64,000 bases of DNA from Cupriavidus gilardii (lineage in GTDB: Bacteria > Pseudomonadota > Gammaproteobacteria > Burkholderiales > Burkholderiaceae), in assembly GCF_008801915.1 (NCBI RefSeq), contig NZ_VZOV01000009.1, forward strand, positions 120,544-184,543. The letters run 5' to 3'. Below are positions 1 through 8,356 of the stretch, piece after piece. Position 1 is the first letter of the stretch. Each line of letters starts with the position of its first letter. Both the position numbers and the translations under genes were made by a program. The notes beneath the pieces are model-generated. The model searched no databases. It was not told the DNA's origin and was given only the letters and a program-made list of their open reading frames with translations.

Positions 1-118
1 TCCCACGCGCTGTCACGTAACGCCGCCTTCCGCGCCTCCCGGCAACGGAAGCCGCGGCGTCTGCGCGCGCGCAATCCCATTCGCTTCCATCCCGGTATAG
101 CTTCCCAAGAGAGGTCCC

Positions 119-1357
119 ATGGCAATCGTACAAAGACGACTCTCCAATACGTTCCAGCGCTTTTTCGAGTCCGAGAAGGCGGGCGGCATCCTGCTGATCG
201 CCTGCACCGTCGTTTCGCTGATACTGGCCAATTCGCCGGTCGGCGATCAGTACCTCCACCTGTGGCATGTGAAAGTCGCGGGCCTCAGCGTCGAGCACTG
301 GATCAATGACGCGCTGATGGCCATTTTCTTCCTGCTGATCGGCCTCGAACTCGAACGCGAGCTGTACAACGGCGAACTGTCCAGCCTCCGCAATGCCCTG
401 CTGCCCATCGTCGCGGCGGCCGGCGGCATAGCGGTTCCCGCACTGATCCACTTCGGATTCAACGGCGGCACGCCGACGCAGGCTGGCATCGGCATTCCGA
501 TGGCGACCGACATCGCGTTCGCGCTCGGCGTGCTGGCGCTGCTCGGCAGCCGCGTGCCCGCGTCGCTGAAGATATTCCTGACCGCGCTCGCCGTGATGGA
601 CGACCTCGGCGCCATCATCGTGATCGCGCTGTTCTACACGGCCGAGCTGGCATTCGTCTATCTGGCCGGCGCCCTTGCGGTATTCGGCGCGCTGCTGTTC
701 ATGAATCGCGTGCTGCGCGTGATGTCGCTGATTCCCTATCTGCTGGGCGGCGTGCTGATGTGGTTCCTGATGCTGAAGTCCGGCGTGCACGCGACGATTG
801 CCGGCGTGCTGCTGGCCTTCGCGATTCCGTTCTCCGGCCGCCAGGACGACGCCGCATCGCCATCGCATCGGCTCGAGCATTTCCTGCACCGGCCGGTGGC
901 CTTCGTGATCCTGCCGATCTTCGCGTTGGCGAATACCGGCATCGTGATCGGCGGCGACTGGGCGCAGGAGCTGGCCTCGTCGAACAGCCTGGGCATCCTG
1001 GCCGGACTGATGGTCGGCAAACCGCTGGGCATCACGATCCTGAGCTTCGTCGCGGTGGCCGTCGGCATCTGCAAGCTGCCGCTGGACCTGCGCTGGCGGC
1101 ATGTCTTCGGCGCGGGCCTGCTGGGCGGTATCGGCTTCACGATGTCGATCTTCATCACCAACCTGGCCTTTACCGGCGAGCCGGGCGTGATCAATGCATC
1201 GAAGATGGCGATCCTGCTGGCATCGCTGAGCGCGGGCGTGCTGGGCTTCGTCTGGCTGAAGCTGTTCGGCAAGCCGGTGGCGTCCGATGTCGATATGGAT
1301 ACGATGGACTTCGAGGCCGATCCGGTATCGCAGCCGGACGCCCCCTCGGGGCGCTGA
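119..1357 (+). CDS. nhaA: Na+/H+ antiporter NhaA
   Basis: Inner-membrane antiporter that exports Na+ in exchange for H+, for pH and sodium homeostasis. The 412-residue product has the usual NhaA length and about 12 hydrophobic segments. The discontinuous-helix signature is present: ATDIAFALG with Asp131 and LAVMDDLGAI with Asp161/Asp162, which correspond to the ion-binding aspartates of the family. The ATG is preceded by a GAGAGG ribosome site. The C-terminal 30 residues are acidic and not conserved. It is a single gene; the next gene is convergent. Family assignment is secure; which cation it carries in vivo is inferred from the family. Confidence 0.97.
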   Translation: MAIVQRRLSNTFQRFFESEKAGGILLIACTVVSLILANSPVGDQYLHLWHVKVAGLSVEHWINDALMAIFFLLIGLELERELYNGELSSLRNALLPIVAAAGGIAVPALIHFGFNGGTPTQAGIGIPMATDIAFALGVLALLGSRVPASLKIFLTALAVMDDLGAIIVIALFYTAELAFVYLAGALAVFGALLFMNRVLRVMSLIPYLLGGVLMWFLMLKSGVHATIAGVLLAFAIPFSGRQDDAASPSHRLEHFLHRPVAFVILPIFALANTGIVIGGDWAQELASSNSLGILAGLMVGKPLGITILSFVAVAVGICKLPLDLRWRHVFGAGLLGGIGFTMSIFITNLAFTGEPGVINASKMAILLASLSAGVLGFVWLKLFGKPVASDVDMDTMDFEADPVSQPDAPSGR

Positions 1358-1394
1358 GCCCCAGAGGGGTTGTTCCGCCCTGCCCACTGCGGCC

Positions 1395-1416
1395 CCTCTC
1401 CCGATTGCGGGAGAGG
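1395..1416. repeat. Palindrome of the CTCTCCCG...CGGGAGAG class
   Basis: A 9-bp perfect inverted repeat (CCTCTCCCG / CGGGAGAGG) with a 4-nt loop, 38 bp past the nhaA stop and between two convergent genes. A near copy lies at 1478-1495 and a related one at 38994-39023. There is no T-tract, so it looks more like a dispersed REP-like palindrome than a classic terminator, although it may protect or end both transcripts. Confidence 0.6.
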
Positions 1417-1477
1417 AAGGCCGCGCAGCGGCGGAGCGGCACCCTTGTCCCATGAGTGTGCTCGAGGTTTTCTCACC

Positions 1478-1495
1478 TCTCCCGCTCGCGGGAGA
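1478..1495. repeat. Second copy of the CTCTCCCGC/GCGGGAGA palindrome
   Basis: TCTCCCGC and GCGGGAGA arms with a 2-nt spacer, about 60 bp after the first copy and 35 bp before the convergent stop at 1531. The paired arrangement in inverted, closely spaced copies is what REP/BIME-type elements look like. A role as a bidirectional transcript end is inferred. Confidence 0.55.
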
Positions 1496-1530
1496 CGGGC
1501 GGGGGGAGAGGGCAGCCCCCAGGCACAACG

Positions 1531-2055
1531 CTACCTCTCGTCGTGCGAATGCACCTGCAGCGCCTCCAGGAAGCGCGACACCATGTTGTACGCCGCGATG
1601 GTCGCGGTCAGCTCGACCACATGCCGGTGCGAGAAGTGCCGCGCGATCTCCGCAAACACAGCCGGCTCGACACGAATGTCGCGCGTCATCGCGTCGGTGT
1701 AGGCGAGCACCGCGCGCTCGACATCGGCGAACAGCGTGCTGTCGCGCCAGGCGGGCAACGCATCGAGCTGGGCTTGCGTCATACCCTCCTTCAGCGCGAT
1801 CGGCGCATGCTGGTCGGCCTCGTACGACGCGCCGTTCAGGATCGCCACGCGCATGATCACCATTTCGCGCAGCGCGCCGGGCAAGCTCGATTTCTGGCGG
1901 ATCGCGGTCAGATAGGTCAGCCAGCCTTCGGCCACCGGCGGCGCGTGCAGCAGCATCTGATAAAGATGCAGCACGCTGCCACGCTCGGCGGCAATCCGCT
2001 CGGCCAGCGGCTGGATGTCGGGCGCCGACAGATCGGCGTAGGGAATGGCGGCCAT
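1531..2055 (-). CDS. Carboxymuconolactone decarboxylase family protein
   Basis: AhpD/CMD-fold alpha-helical protein of 174 residues, convergent with nhaA. The conserved core is seen in the stretch LREMVIMRVAILNGASYEADQH, where the E...H spacing of the family is kept but the CxxC pair of AhpD peroxidases is absent (Ala-Ser-Tyr-Glu instead). It is therefore unlikely to be an AhpD-type disulfide reductase; a decarboxylase, or a role in small-molecule metabolism, is possible but not shown. I chose the ATG at 2055, because the open frame upstream (to 2184) is compositionally unlike the protein and the family normally starts close to this point. Confidence 0.8.
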   Translation of the reverse strand: MAAIPYADLSAPDIQPLAERIAAERGSVLHLYQMLLHAPPVAEGWLTYLTAIRQKSSLPGALREMVIMRVAILNGASYEADQHAPIALKEGMTQAQLDALPAWRDSTLFADVERAVLAYTDAMTRDIRVEPAVFAEIARHFSHRHVVELTATIAAYNMVSRFLEALQVHSHDER

Positions 2056-2261
2056 ATTGATGTTCGTAGTGGCGTAGTGAAATGGCGAAGCTTGAGACCG
2101 ACCGGTGCGGTCCGTTGGCCTGGTCAGCCGCAAGACCTCGCCGCCGTCGGAAATTGCGGCGCAGGCCATGGTGGAGGTCGGCATCGTCGCCGACCGGCTG
2201 AAGCGGCGGTGGCCGGGATGGATCTGGCCACCGGCCGCGTAGCGTTGCTGCGGTCCTGCCC

Positions 2262-3314
2262 TTACCGGCTGAACGCCGCCTGCAGGTCGGCCTGGCTGGT
2301 CACGCCTCGTTGCAACAGCAGCATCAGCAGGATGCGCGCCTTGGCCGGCTTCAGATCGTCGGCCATTACTGCGCCGGCGTCGAAGCTGGTCTTGCCGCCG
2401 CCGACGAAGCCGTAGTTCGGCAGGACGCGTCCGTTGTGCACGCGGGTCGAGATCACGACCGGCACCTTCTTCGACAGCGCGTATTTGACGGCTTCGAACA
2501 TCGGCTGATTCATGTTGCCCATGCCGAGCGCCTGCACCACGATGCCCTTGACGCCACGGTCGACGGCGTTGCGCAGCGCCGCGCCATCGGCACCGCCGTA
2601 CATCGCGACGATTTCGACTTCGGGCATCTTGTCGGTCTGGATCGGAATATGCTGGCGGCGCGATGGCGTGCTGCTGTAGATGACCCGATCGGGATACACC
2701 TCGCCGATAAAGCCGAAGTCGCCCGAGTTGAACGTCTCGACGTTCGCGGTGTGGGTCTTGGTGACGTAACGGGCGGCATTGATCTGGTTGTTCATCGCCA
2801 GCATCACGCCCTTGCCCTTCGATTGCTCGTCGACGGCGATGCGCGCGGCGTTGAGCAGATTGCGCGGCCCATCGAAGTCGGGCGACGAGGCATTGCGTTG
2901 CGCGCCGATCAGCACGACGGGCTTGTCCGAGCGCACGGTCAGGTCAAGCCAGTATGCGGTTTCTTCCAGCGTATCGGTGCCGTGCGACACGATGACGCCG
3001 GCCACGTCCGGCCGATCCAGCGAAGCCTGCACGGCCCTGGTCAGCGCGATCCAGCGCGGCGGATCCATGTAGTCGGACGGCACGTTGGACAGATTGTTGA
3101 CCTGGATGGTGGCGTACTTGCCGATGTCGGGCACCGTGGCCAGCAGGTCGTCGCCCGAGATCGCGGGTACCGGTGCATTCTTGACCGGGTCGATCTTCAT
3201 CGCGATGGTGCCGCCGGTGGCGATGAACTGCACGACCGGCTTGTTCTGCGCGAACGAAGTGGTAGTGGCTGACGCAAACAGCAGCATGCTGAGCAGGGCG
3301 CGGCTTGGCTTCAT
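2262..3314 (-). CDS. ansB: Periplasmic type II L-asparaginase
   Basis: Hydrolyses L-asparagine (and often glutamine) to aspartate plus ammonia. Residues 1-22 form a signal peptide ending FAQ. The first catalytic threonine lies in IATGGTIAM (Thr36) and the second motif SHGTDTLEETAY carries Thr113-Asp114, matching Thr12 and Thr89-Asp90 of E. coli AnsB. The length (350) fits the exported class. It is transcribed alone, about 200 bp from the genes on either side. Substrate preference between Asn and Gln cannot be read from the sequence. Confidence 0.93.
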   Translation of the reverse strand: MKPSRALLSMLLFASATTTSFAQNKPVVQFIATGGTIAMKIDPVKNAPVPAISGDDLLATVPDIGKYATIQVNNLSNVPSDYMDPPRWIALTRAVQASLDRPDVAGVIVSHGTDTLEETAYWLDLTVRSDKPVVLIGAQRNASSPDFDGPRNLLNAARIAVDEQSKGKGVMLAMNNQINAARYVTKTHTANVETFNSGDFGFIGEVYPDRVIYSSTPSRRQHIPIQTDKMPEVEIVAMYGGADGAALRNAVDRGVKGIVVQALGMGNMNQPMFEAVKYALSKKVPVVISTRVHNGRVLPNYGFVGGGKTSFDAGAVMADDLKPAKARILLMLLLQRGVTSQADLQAAFSR

Positions 3315-3471
3315 TCGAAGTCTCCTGGGATGTGATTATCGGAACCCGGCTCAGTCCCTTGGGGGACGGACGGGTTCGCTTGCATTGGGCCACATCTTGC
3401 CGCCCCGCGCCATCCGGGCGACTCCCCGGATTCCCGGGGCGCTGCTCGACGCCCCGGCGGGGACAGGACCG

Positions 3472-4026
3472 CTATTGCTTGCGCTGCGCCAGCGCATTGC
3501 GGATCGCCGCCTCCGTTTCCGCGTACTGCCCCTCGCCGAAATGCTGGTAGACGATCTTGCCTTCCGCATCGACGAGATAGAGCGCGGGCCAGTACCGGTT
3601 GTGATAAGCCGACCATGTCGCATAGCCATTGTCCTGAGCGACCGGATAGCGGATATCGAAGCGCTTGATCGCGGCCTGGACGTTGGCGGTCGACTTTTCG
3701 AACGGAAACTCGGGCGTATGCACGCCGACCACGACCAGCCCCTGGTCCTTGTACTTGTCGTGCCACTGCTTGATGTAGGGCAGCGTGTTGATGCAGTTGA
3801 TGCAGGAATAGGTCCAGAAGTCGACCAGCACGACCTTGCCGCGCAGGCCCTCCATCGACAGCGGCGGCGAGTTCAGCCAGCGGTCGATGCCGACGAATTC
3901 GGGCGCCCTGGTTTGATGGGGAATAGTGGCGCCACCGGTGGAACCCACGGCGTTGGCGCCATTGCCGATGAAACAGACCGCGGCGATGCCGGCGGCGGCC
4001 AATGTGGAAGCGAGGAGCGTGCGCAT
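3472..4026 (-). CDS. Exported thioredoxin-fold (TlpA/DipZ C-terminal-like) protein
   Basis: Thiol-disulfide protein of 184 residues. An N-terminal signal/anchor (1-27) leads to a redoxin domain with the active site FWTYSCINCINT (Cys75 and Cys78). The YSCINC motif and the following VVGVHTPEFPFEK are typical of the periplasmic redoxin domain of DipZ rather than of ordinary TlpA. In DipZ this domain is joined to a CcdA membrane part; here a free CcdA-like protein is encoded at 7531-8289, so the two may work as a pair (inference). The ATG at 4026 is chosen because it starts the signal peptide; the open frame continues to 4089 without family similarity. Confidence 0.85.
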   Translation of the reverse strand: MRTLLASTLAAAGIAAVCFIGNGANAVGSTGGATIPHQTRAPEFVGIDRWLNSPPLSMEGLRGKVVLVDFWTYSCINCINTLPYIKQWHDKYKDQGLVVVGVHTPEFPFEKSTANVQAAIKRFDIRYPVAQDNGYATWSAYHNRYWPALYLVDAEGKIVYQHFGEGQYAETEAAIRNALAQRKQ

Positions 4027-4088
4027 GATATGTCGGACGGATCGAAATGGATGAGAGGAGGCGGGTTGCGGACTGGGCTGGCAGGCCA

Positions 4089-4110
4089 CTGCCGGTCAGT
4101 TGACCGGCAG
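4089..4110. repeat. Perfect 10-bp inverted repeat
   Basis: Arms CTGCCGGTCA and TGACCGGCAG separated by two bases, just past the ohr stop and 63 bp before the start of the thioredoxin-fold gene, on the same strand. No T-run follows in either direction. It could be a weak stop between the two genes, an mRNA-stabilising hairpin, or an operator; the sequence does not decide. Confidence 0.55.
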
Positions 4111-4126
4111 GAAGGCCGTTACACGC

Positions 4127-4561
4127 TCAAACCAGCACGGTCTCCACGTGGATGTTTCCGCGCGTTGCCTTCGAGTACGGGCAGATGCCGTGCGCCGTCT
4201 CTACCAGAGCCCGCGCCATGCCGCTGTCGACGCCGGGGATATGGACGTGCAGACGGGCCTGCAGCAGGAAGGCCTCGCCGGCCATGGCCAGGTCGACCTC
4301 GGCGTCGACCGACGGTGCGGACGGCAGCGCGACGTTCAGCTTGCCGGCGGCCTTGCCCAACGCGCCGATGAAGCAGGCGGACCAGCCTGCGGCGAACAAC
4401 TGCTCCGGGTTGGTGCCGGCGCCCTTGCTTCCCGGCGGCGACAGCTTGATGCTCAGCCGGCCGTCGTCGCTGTGTGCCTCGCCGTCGCGTCCGCCGGTGG
4501 TGCGGGTCTTGCCGGTGTACAGCACCTTGTCGATCGGGGCTGCGTGGGTCGTCTGGGTCAT
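4127..4561 (-). CDS. ohr: Organic hydroperoxide resistance peroxidase Ohr
   Basis: Cytoplasmic thiol peroxidase of the OsmC/Ohr family that reduces organic hydroperoxides. At 144 residues it has the expected length. Both active-site cysteines are visible: WSACFIGAL (Cys63) and HGICPYSKATRGN (Cys127), the latter being the Ohr signature. The start MTQTT at 4561 is preferred to an upstream in-frame ATG at 4588 because Ohr proteins begin only a few residues before the DKVLYTGK strand. No ohrR regulator is adjacent. The downstream neighbour is another thiol protein. Confidence 0.95.
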   Translation of the reverse strand: MTQTTHAAPIDKVLYTGKTRTTGGRDGEAHSDDGRLSIKLSPPGSKGAGTNPEQLFAAGWSACFIGALGKAAGKLNVALPSAPSVDAEVDLAMAGEAFLLQARLHVHIPGVDSGMARALVETAHGICPYSKATRGNIHVETVLV

Positions 4562-4627
4562 TTCGGTTTCCTCGCTGGTTCGATCCATGGGTTGCGTTCG
4601 ATGATGGTGATTTCGCTTGCCGGACGG

Positions 4628-4978
4628 TCAGGCGTAGGCGCCGTCCAGATACGGATCGACACTGCGCGCAGGTTCGGCCGAGACGCCGGTGCGGTCCTGT
4701 CCGGCCAGCGTACGGGCACCGTCGGTGTACAGGTCGAACTGACGGGCACCGTCGCTGTACGGGTCGGTCTGGCGCGCGCCGTCGCTGTAGACGCTGCGCG
4801 GCTCCTGCGCCGAGCGGGCGCCGCTGCTGTACGGGTCGCGTGCATCGGCCACCGAACGGGCGCCTTCGGTGTACGGGTCCCGAGCACCGGGCTGGGCGAA
4901 GCCGGCGGCTTGCGCGCCGACGGCAGCGGCGGCGAGCGACAGGGCGAGAACAAGGCGCTTGGCGAATTGGGCGGTCAT
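4628..4978 (-). CDS. Small exported protein with DPYxxGAR repeats
   Basis: A 116-residue protein of unknown function. Residues 1-24 are a clear signal peptide (ends AQA). The mature part consists almost wholly of about six copies of the motif D-P-Y-[ST]-x-G-A-R at 10-14 residue spacing: DPYTEGAR, DPYSSGAR, SVYSDGAR, DPYSDGAR, DLYTDGAR and a C-terminal DPYLDGAYA. There are no cysteines and no membrane helices beyond the signal. The start is backed by an AAAGGAAA ribosome site. It lies 66 bp upstream of ohr on the same strand and may share its transcript. I do not recognise a named family; the tyrosine/aspartate repeats suggest a binding or surface-coating role, which is a guess. Confidence 0.8.
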   Translation of the reverse strand: MTAQFAKRLVLALSLAAAAVGAQAAGFAQPGARDPYTEGARSVADARDPYSSGARSAQEPRSVYSDGARQTDPYSDGARQFDLYTDGARTLAGQDRTGVSAEPARSVDPYLDGAYA

Positions 4979-5172
4979 GATGGTTTCCTTTGAAAGAGAG
5001 ATTGCGTTGAGGCTTGGTATCGCGCGGTCCGGATCGCTTCGTTGTCGTTCAGCGCCGGGCCACGGATGTCATTCAAGGCGACCCACGTATCGCGCCCGTA
5101 GCGGGCAAGGGCCGTTTTTGTCTGGGTGCGTATCGCCGCGCAGGCGAGATACAAAAGCATACAAAGCGGGCA

Positions 5173-5198
5173 AAAAAATCGGCCCCGAAGGGCCGATC
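5173..5198 (-). terminator. Rho-independent terminator after the sensor kinase
   Basis: On the minus strand an 8-bp stem (ATCGGCCC / GGGCCGAT) with a 4-nt loop is followed by seven T. It lies 65 bp past the kinase stop at 5263, so it closes the two-component operon. Confidence 0.85.
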
Positions 5199-5220
5199 GA
5201 ATTGCCTGCGCTCTTGGTCG

Positions 5221-5238
5221 TTCCCGCGTTCGCGGGAA
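5221..5238. repeat. TTCCCGCG/CGCGGGAA palindrome
   Basis: Perfect 8-bp arms with a 2-nt spacer, inside a longer stretch (CGTTCCCGCGTTCGCGGG) typical of dispersed REP-like palindromes in GC-rich proteobacteria. It lies between the kinase stop and its terminator. Only one copy was found in this window. Confidence 0.5.
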
Positions 5239-5262
5239 TGACGGGTGAGACGGGCCAGGGCG

Positions 5263-6564
5263 TCAGCCCAGCCTGACTTCGGCCGCCAGGCCGCCCCCCT
5301 CGCGATTGCGCAGCGTCAGCGTGCCGCCGATGGCGGCAGTCAGCTCGTGGGCGATCGCCAGACCCAGGCCGGTACCGCCGGTTTCGCGGCTGCGGGACTG
5401 TTCCAGGCGCACGAAGGGCTTGAGCACGGCCTCGAGCTGGTCGTCGGGGATGCCGGTACCGCGATCGAGCACCTCGATGGCCACGCGGTCCCCGTCCCGG
5501 CGCACGCTCAATTCCGCCGACCCGCCGAACTTCAGCGCGTTGTCGATCAGATTGGTCAGCACGCGCCGCAATGCATGCGGGCGCGTGACGATGGCCCCGC
5601 CGGCGTTCTGCAGCACCGTGACGGCCTTGCCGGTGTCCTGGTAATCGTAGGCCAGGCTCTCGACAAACGAGCCCAGGTCGAGCCGCGACGGCTTCTCGCC
5701 GTCGCCATGCGCGCTGCGGGCATACGCCAGCCCTTCCTGGACCAGCGTCTGGATCTCGGACAAGTCGTTCAGCATCTTGCGCTTGTCGTCCGAATCATCG
5801 GCCATCTCGGCACGCAGCTTCATCCGCGTGATCGGCGTCTGCAGATCATGCGAGATCGCGGCGAGAATCTGCACCCGTTCCTCGACAAAGCGCGCGATGC
5901 GGCCGCGCATCGCGTTGAACGCGCGCGCGGCGCGGGCCAATTCCGTGGGGCCGGTCTCGTCGAGCGGCGCCGGCTGGGTGTTCGGATCGAGGGCGTCGGC
6001 GGCATCGGCCAGCGCGACCAGCGGCCGGATCGCCAGCCGCACGGCGAACCAGCAGCACAGGATCAGCAACAGCAACTGCAGCACCAGCACATAAGGCAGC
6101 CATTGCGCGATCGGCGTCATGCGCGGATGCACGTCGATGGTCAACGGGCTGCCGTCGCTCAGCGTCAGATGGGCCTGCACGCGCTTGCCGTCGCCGGGAA
6201 TCGATTCCACCCGCACCGGAAAGCGGCCTCCGCTTGCTTCGGTGATCCGCTCGGCGATATCCCTGCCGCGCGCGGTCATCTCGGGCACGCCCGGCAGCCC
6301 GGTGCCAAGGATGTACTGATAGTTGCCGCGATTGACGCGGGGCAGCCACTGGGGCCGCTCCGCCGCCGGCACCCGGTCGAGGATCGCGATCGACGTCGCG
6401 ACATCGGTCTCCAGCGTGCCGAGCATCACCTGCCGCGCCGACATATAGCGCTCGGAGAACAGCACGGCGAACGACAGGCCGTGGGCGACCACCAGGCCGG
6501 CCAGCAGGATCAGGAAAAGCCGCGATCGCAGCGTGCGCGGCCACGCCCAGCGGGGCGCGCTCAC
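5263..6564 (-). CDS. OmpR-system sensor histidine kinase
   Basis: Membrane sensor kinase of 433 residues. Helix 1 is at about 13-37, the periplasmic sensor at about 40-155, helix 2 at about 156-178, then a HAMP linker. The H-box is AAISHDLQTPITR with phospho-acceptor His239. The ATP domain shows the N-box LIDNALKFGG, DRGTGIPD and GTGLGLAI. The GTG start overlaps the regulator stop (GTGA), so translation is coupled. A longer in-frame open stretch to 7104 is the shadow of the regulator gene. The signal is unknown; the layout resembles EnvZ/RstB. Confidence 0.93.
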   Translation of the reverse strand: MSAPRWAWPRTLRSRLFLILLAGLVVAHGLSFAVLFSERYMSARQVMLGTLETDVATSIAILDRVPAAERPQWLPRVNRGNYQYILGTGLPGVPEMTARGRDIAERITEASGGRFPVRVESIPGDGKRVQAHLTLSDGSPLTIDVHPRMTPIAQWLPYVLVLQLLLLILCCWFAVRLAIRPLVALADAADALDPNTQPAPLDETGPTELARAARAFNAMRGRIARFVEERVQILAAISHDLQTPITRMKLRAEMADDSDDKRKMLNDLSEIQTLVQEGLAYARSAHGDGEKPSRLDLGSFVESLAYDYQDTGKAVTVLQNAGGAIVTRPHALRRVLTNLIDNALKFGGSAELSVRRDGDRVAIEVLDRGTGIPDDQLEAVLKPFVRLEQSRSRETGGTGLGLAIAHELTAAIGGTLTLRNREGGGLAAEVRLG

Positions 6565-7304
6565 TGCCGGGCCTCGCGGATCTCCACCGGCGAGGCAAAG
6601 ACATAGCCCTCGCTGCGCACCGTCTTGATATAGCTCGGCTCGCGCGCATCGTCGTTCAGGCGCTGGCGCAGCCGGCTGACCAGCAGGTCGATCGAACGCT
6701 CGAACATCTCCGCCTCCCGGCCCTGCGTCAGATTGAGCAGCTGGTCGCGATTGAGCACGCGCTGCGGATGGTCGACGAACACGCGCAGCAGCCGGTATTC
6801 CGCGCCGCTCAACGCGACGATCGTGCCCTCGGCGTCGATCAGGTGGCGCGCGGTGGTATCGAGCTGCCACGTGCCGAAGGCGAGGATCTGTCCTGCCTCG
6901 GTGATCTGCAGATTGGGCGGCAGCATGCGGGTACGGCGCAGCACCGCCTTGATGCGGGCCAGCAGCTCGCGTGCGGCGAACGGCTTGGCGAGGTAATCGT
7001 CGGCGCCCATTTCGAGACCGACGATGCGGTCGGTCTCGTCGTCGCGCGCGGTCAGCATCAGCACCGGCGTGGCCTTGTGCTTGCCGGCGCGCAGCTCGCG
7101 GCATAGCACCAGGCCGTCGTCGCCCGGCAGCATCACGTCGAGCACGATCAGGTCGACCGTGTTGGCATCCAGGAAGGCACGCATATGGCGGCCGTCGGGC
7201 GCCACGGTCACGCGCAGACCGTTCTTGGTCAGATACGTCGAGACCAGTTCCCGGATTTCCCGGTCGTCATCGACGATGAGGATATGGTCGACGTGAGCGT
7301 CCAT
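6561..7304 (-). CDS. OmpR-family response regulator
   Basis: DNA-binding response regulator of 247 residues. The receiver has the acidic pair VDDD (about 11-14), the phospho-acceptor Asp56 in LIVLDVMLPG, and Lys in YLAKPF. The C-terminal winged helix reads QRVLNRDQLLNLTQGREAEMFERSIDLLVSRLRQRL. ATG at 7304 is used; an in-frame GTG nine bases upstream is an alternative. It is the first gene of the pair and diverges from the CcdA-like gene across 226 bp, which may be its target. Targets are not known. Confidence 0.93.
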   Translation of the reverse strand: MDAHVDHILIVDDDREIRELVSTYLTKNGLRVTVAPDGRHMRAFLDANTVDLIVLDVMLPGDDGLVLCRELRAGKHKATPVLMLTARDDETDRIVGLEMGADDYLAKPFAARELLARIKAVLRRTRMLPPNLQITEAGQILAFGTWQLDTTARHLIDAEGTIVALSGAEYRLLRVFVDHPQRVLNRDQLLNLTQGREAEMFERSIDLLVSRLRQRLNDDAREPSYIKTVRSEGYVFASPVEIREARQ

Positions 7305-7530
7305 TGTTGTCACCGGCAGATTGAAGGAGAGCGAGCTGTGCGCGACCGGCGTGCCGCCATGCCTGCCGCCCCGGCATTGTATGGGGACGGCAAATCCGCG
7401 TGTATCGCAATGTATCCGGCCGGCGTGGCCTCACACTGCGGTACAAACTCGCCGCTTCACGACACATCGCAGCGACGCGGGCCGGGTCTGATCGAGGGCA
7501 AGCCAACCCCTTTTTCCTGGAGATACGATC

Positions 7531-8289
7531 ATGACCCTGCTGATTCTCGCCTACCTTGGCGGCGCCCTGACCATCCTCAGTCCCTGCATCCTGCCGGTGC
7601 TGCCCTTTGTGCTGAGCCGGTCCGGACAGCCCTTTCTGCGCGGCACGCTGCCGATGCTGGCCGGCATGGCACTGACCTTCGCCGCCGTGGTGTCGCTGGC
7701 GTCGGCCGGCGGCGCCTGGGTCGTTCAGGCCAACGAATACGGACGCATCGCCGCGCTGGTACTGCTGGCGGTCTTCGGGCTGGCGCTGCTGCTGCCCCGG
7801 CTGGCGGATGCGCTGGCGCATCCGCTGGTGGCGCTCGGCAACCGCCTGGCCGACGGCAGTGGCGCTGGCAGCGGCAGGGGTGGTGGTGGCAGTGCCGGCA
7901 CCATATGGGGCTCGCTGGGCCTTGGCGCCGCCACCGGCATGCTGTGGGCCCCGTGCGCGGGCCCGATCCTCGGGCTGGTACTGACCGGCGCCGCGCTGAA
8001 CGGCGCCAGCGTATCGACGTCGCTGGCGTTGCTGGCCTACGCCGCCGGGGCCGCGACCTCGCTGGCCGCGGCGCTGGGCATCGGCGGCCGCGTGCTGGCG
8101 GCAATGAAGCGTTCGATGGGCGCCACCGAATGGCTGCGCCGCGTGCTGGGCCTGGCCGTGCTGGGCGGCGTGCTGGCAATCGGCACCGGGGCGGACACGG
8201 GCTTGCTCGCCCGCCTGTCCACCAACGGGCCGGCGTGGCTGGAACAGGTGTTGGTCGATGCGGTCGGGCTGCCGGCCGGTGCGCACTAG
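7531..8289 (+). CDS. CcdA/DipZ-type membrane thiol-electron carrier
   Basis: Integral membrane protein of 252 residues that moves reducing equivalents from cytoplasmic thioredoxin to periplasmic thiol proteins. Two conserved cysteines sit in the inverted-repeat helices: ILSPCILPVLP (about residue 18) and LWAPCAGPILG (about 146). About seven hydrophobic segments are seen; a Gly/Ser-rich loop (about 110-122) separates the two halves. The ATG follows a good TGGAGAT site. No redoxin domain is attached, whereas the free YSCINC redoxin at 3472-4026 fits as a partner. It could also be called a cytochrome c biogenesis protein, but no ccm gene is near. Confidence 0.88.
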   Translation: MTLLILAYLGGALTILSPCILPVLPFVLSRSGQPFLRGTLPMLAGMALTFAAVVSLASAGGAWVVQANEYGRIAALVLLAVFGLALLLPRLADALAHPLVALGNRLADGSGAGSGRGGGGSAGTIWGSLGLGAATGMLWAPCAGPILGLVLTGAALNGASVSTSLALLAYAAGAATSLAAALGIGGRVLAAMKRSMGATEWLRRVLGLAVLGGVLAIGTGADTGLLARLSTNGPAWLEQVLVDAVGLPAGAH

Positions 8290-8356
8290 CGCTTGACCAG
8301 GGAACGAGGCCCAGTGGCGCCCAACGAGGTCCGCCCCTTGGGCGATCGACCTCCGA

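Noticed and set aside
5263..7104. 613-codon frame as a hybrid kinase
   Set aside because: The first ~180 codons are the shadow of the response-regulator gene; the kinase starts with the GTG that overlaps the regulator stop.
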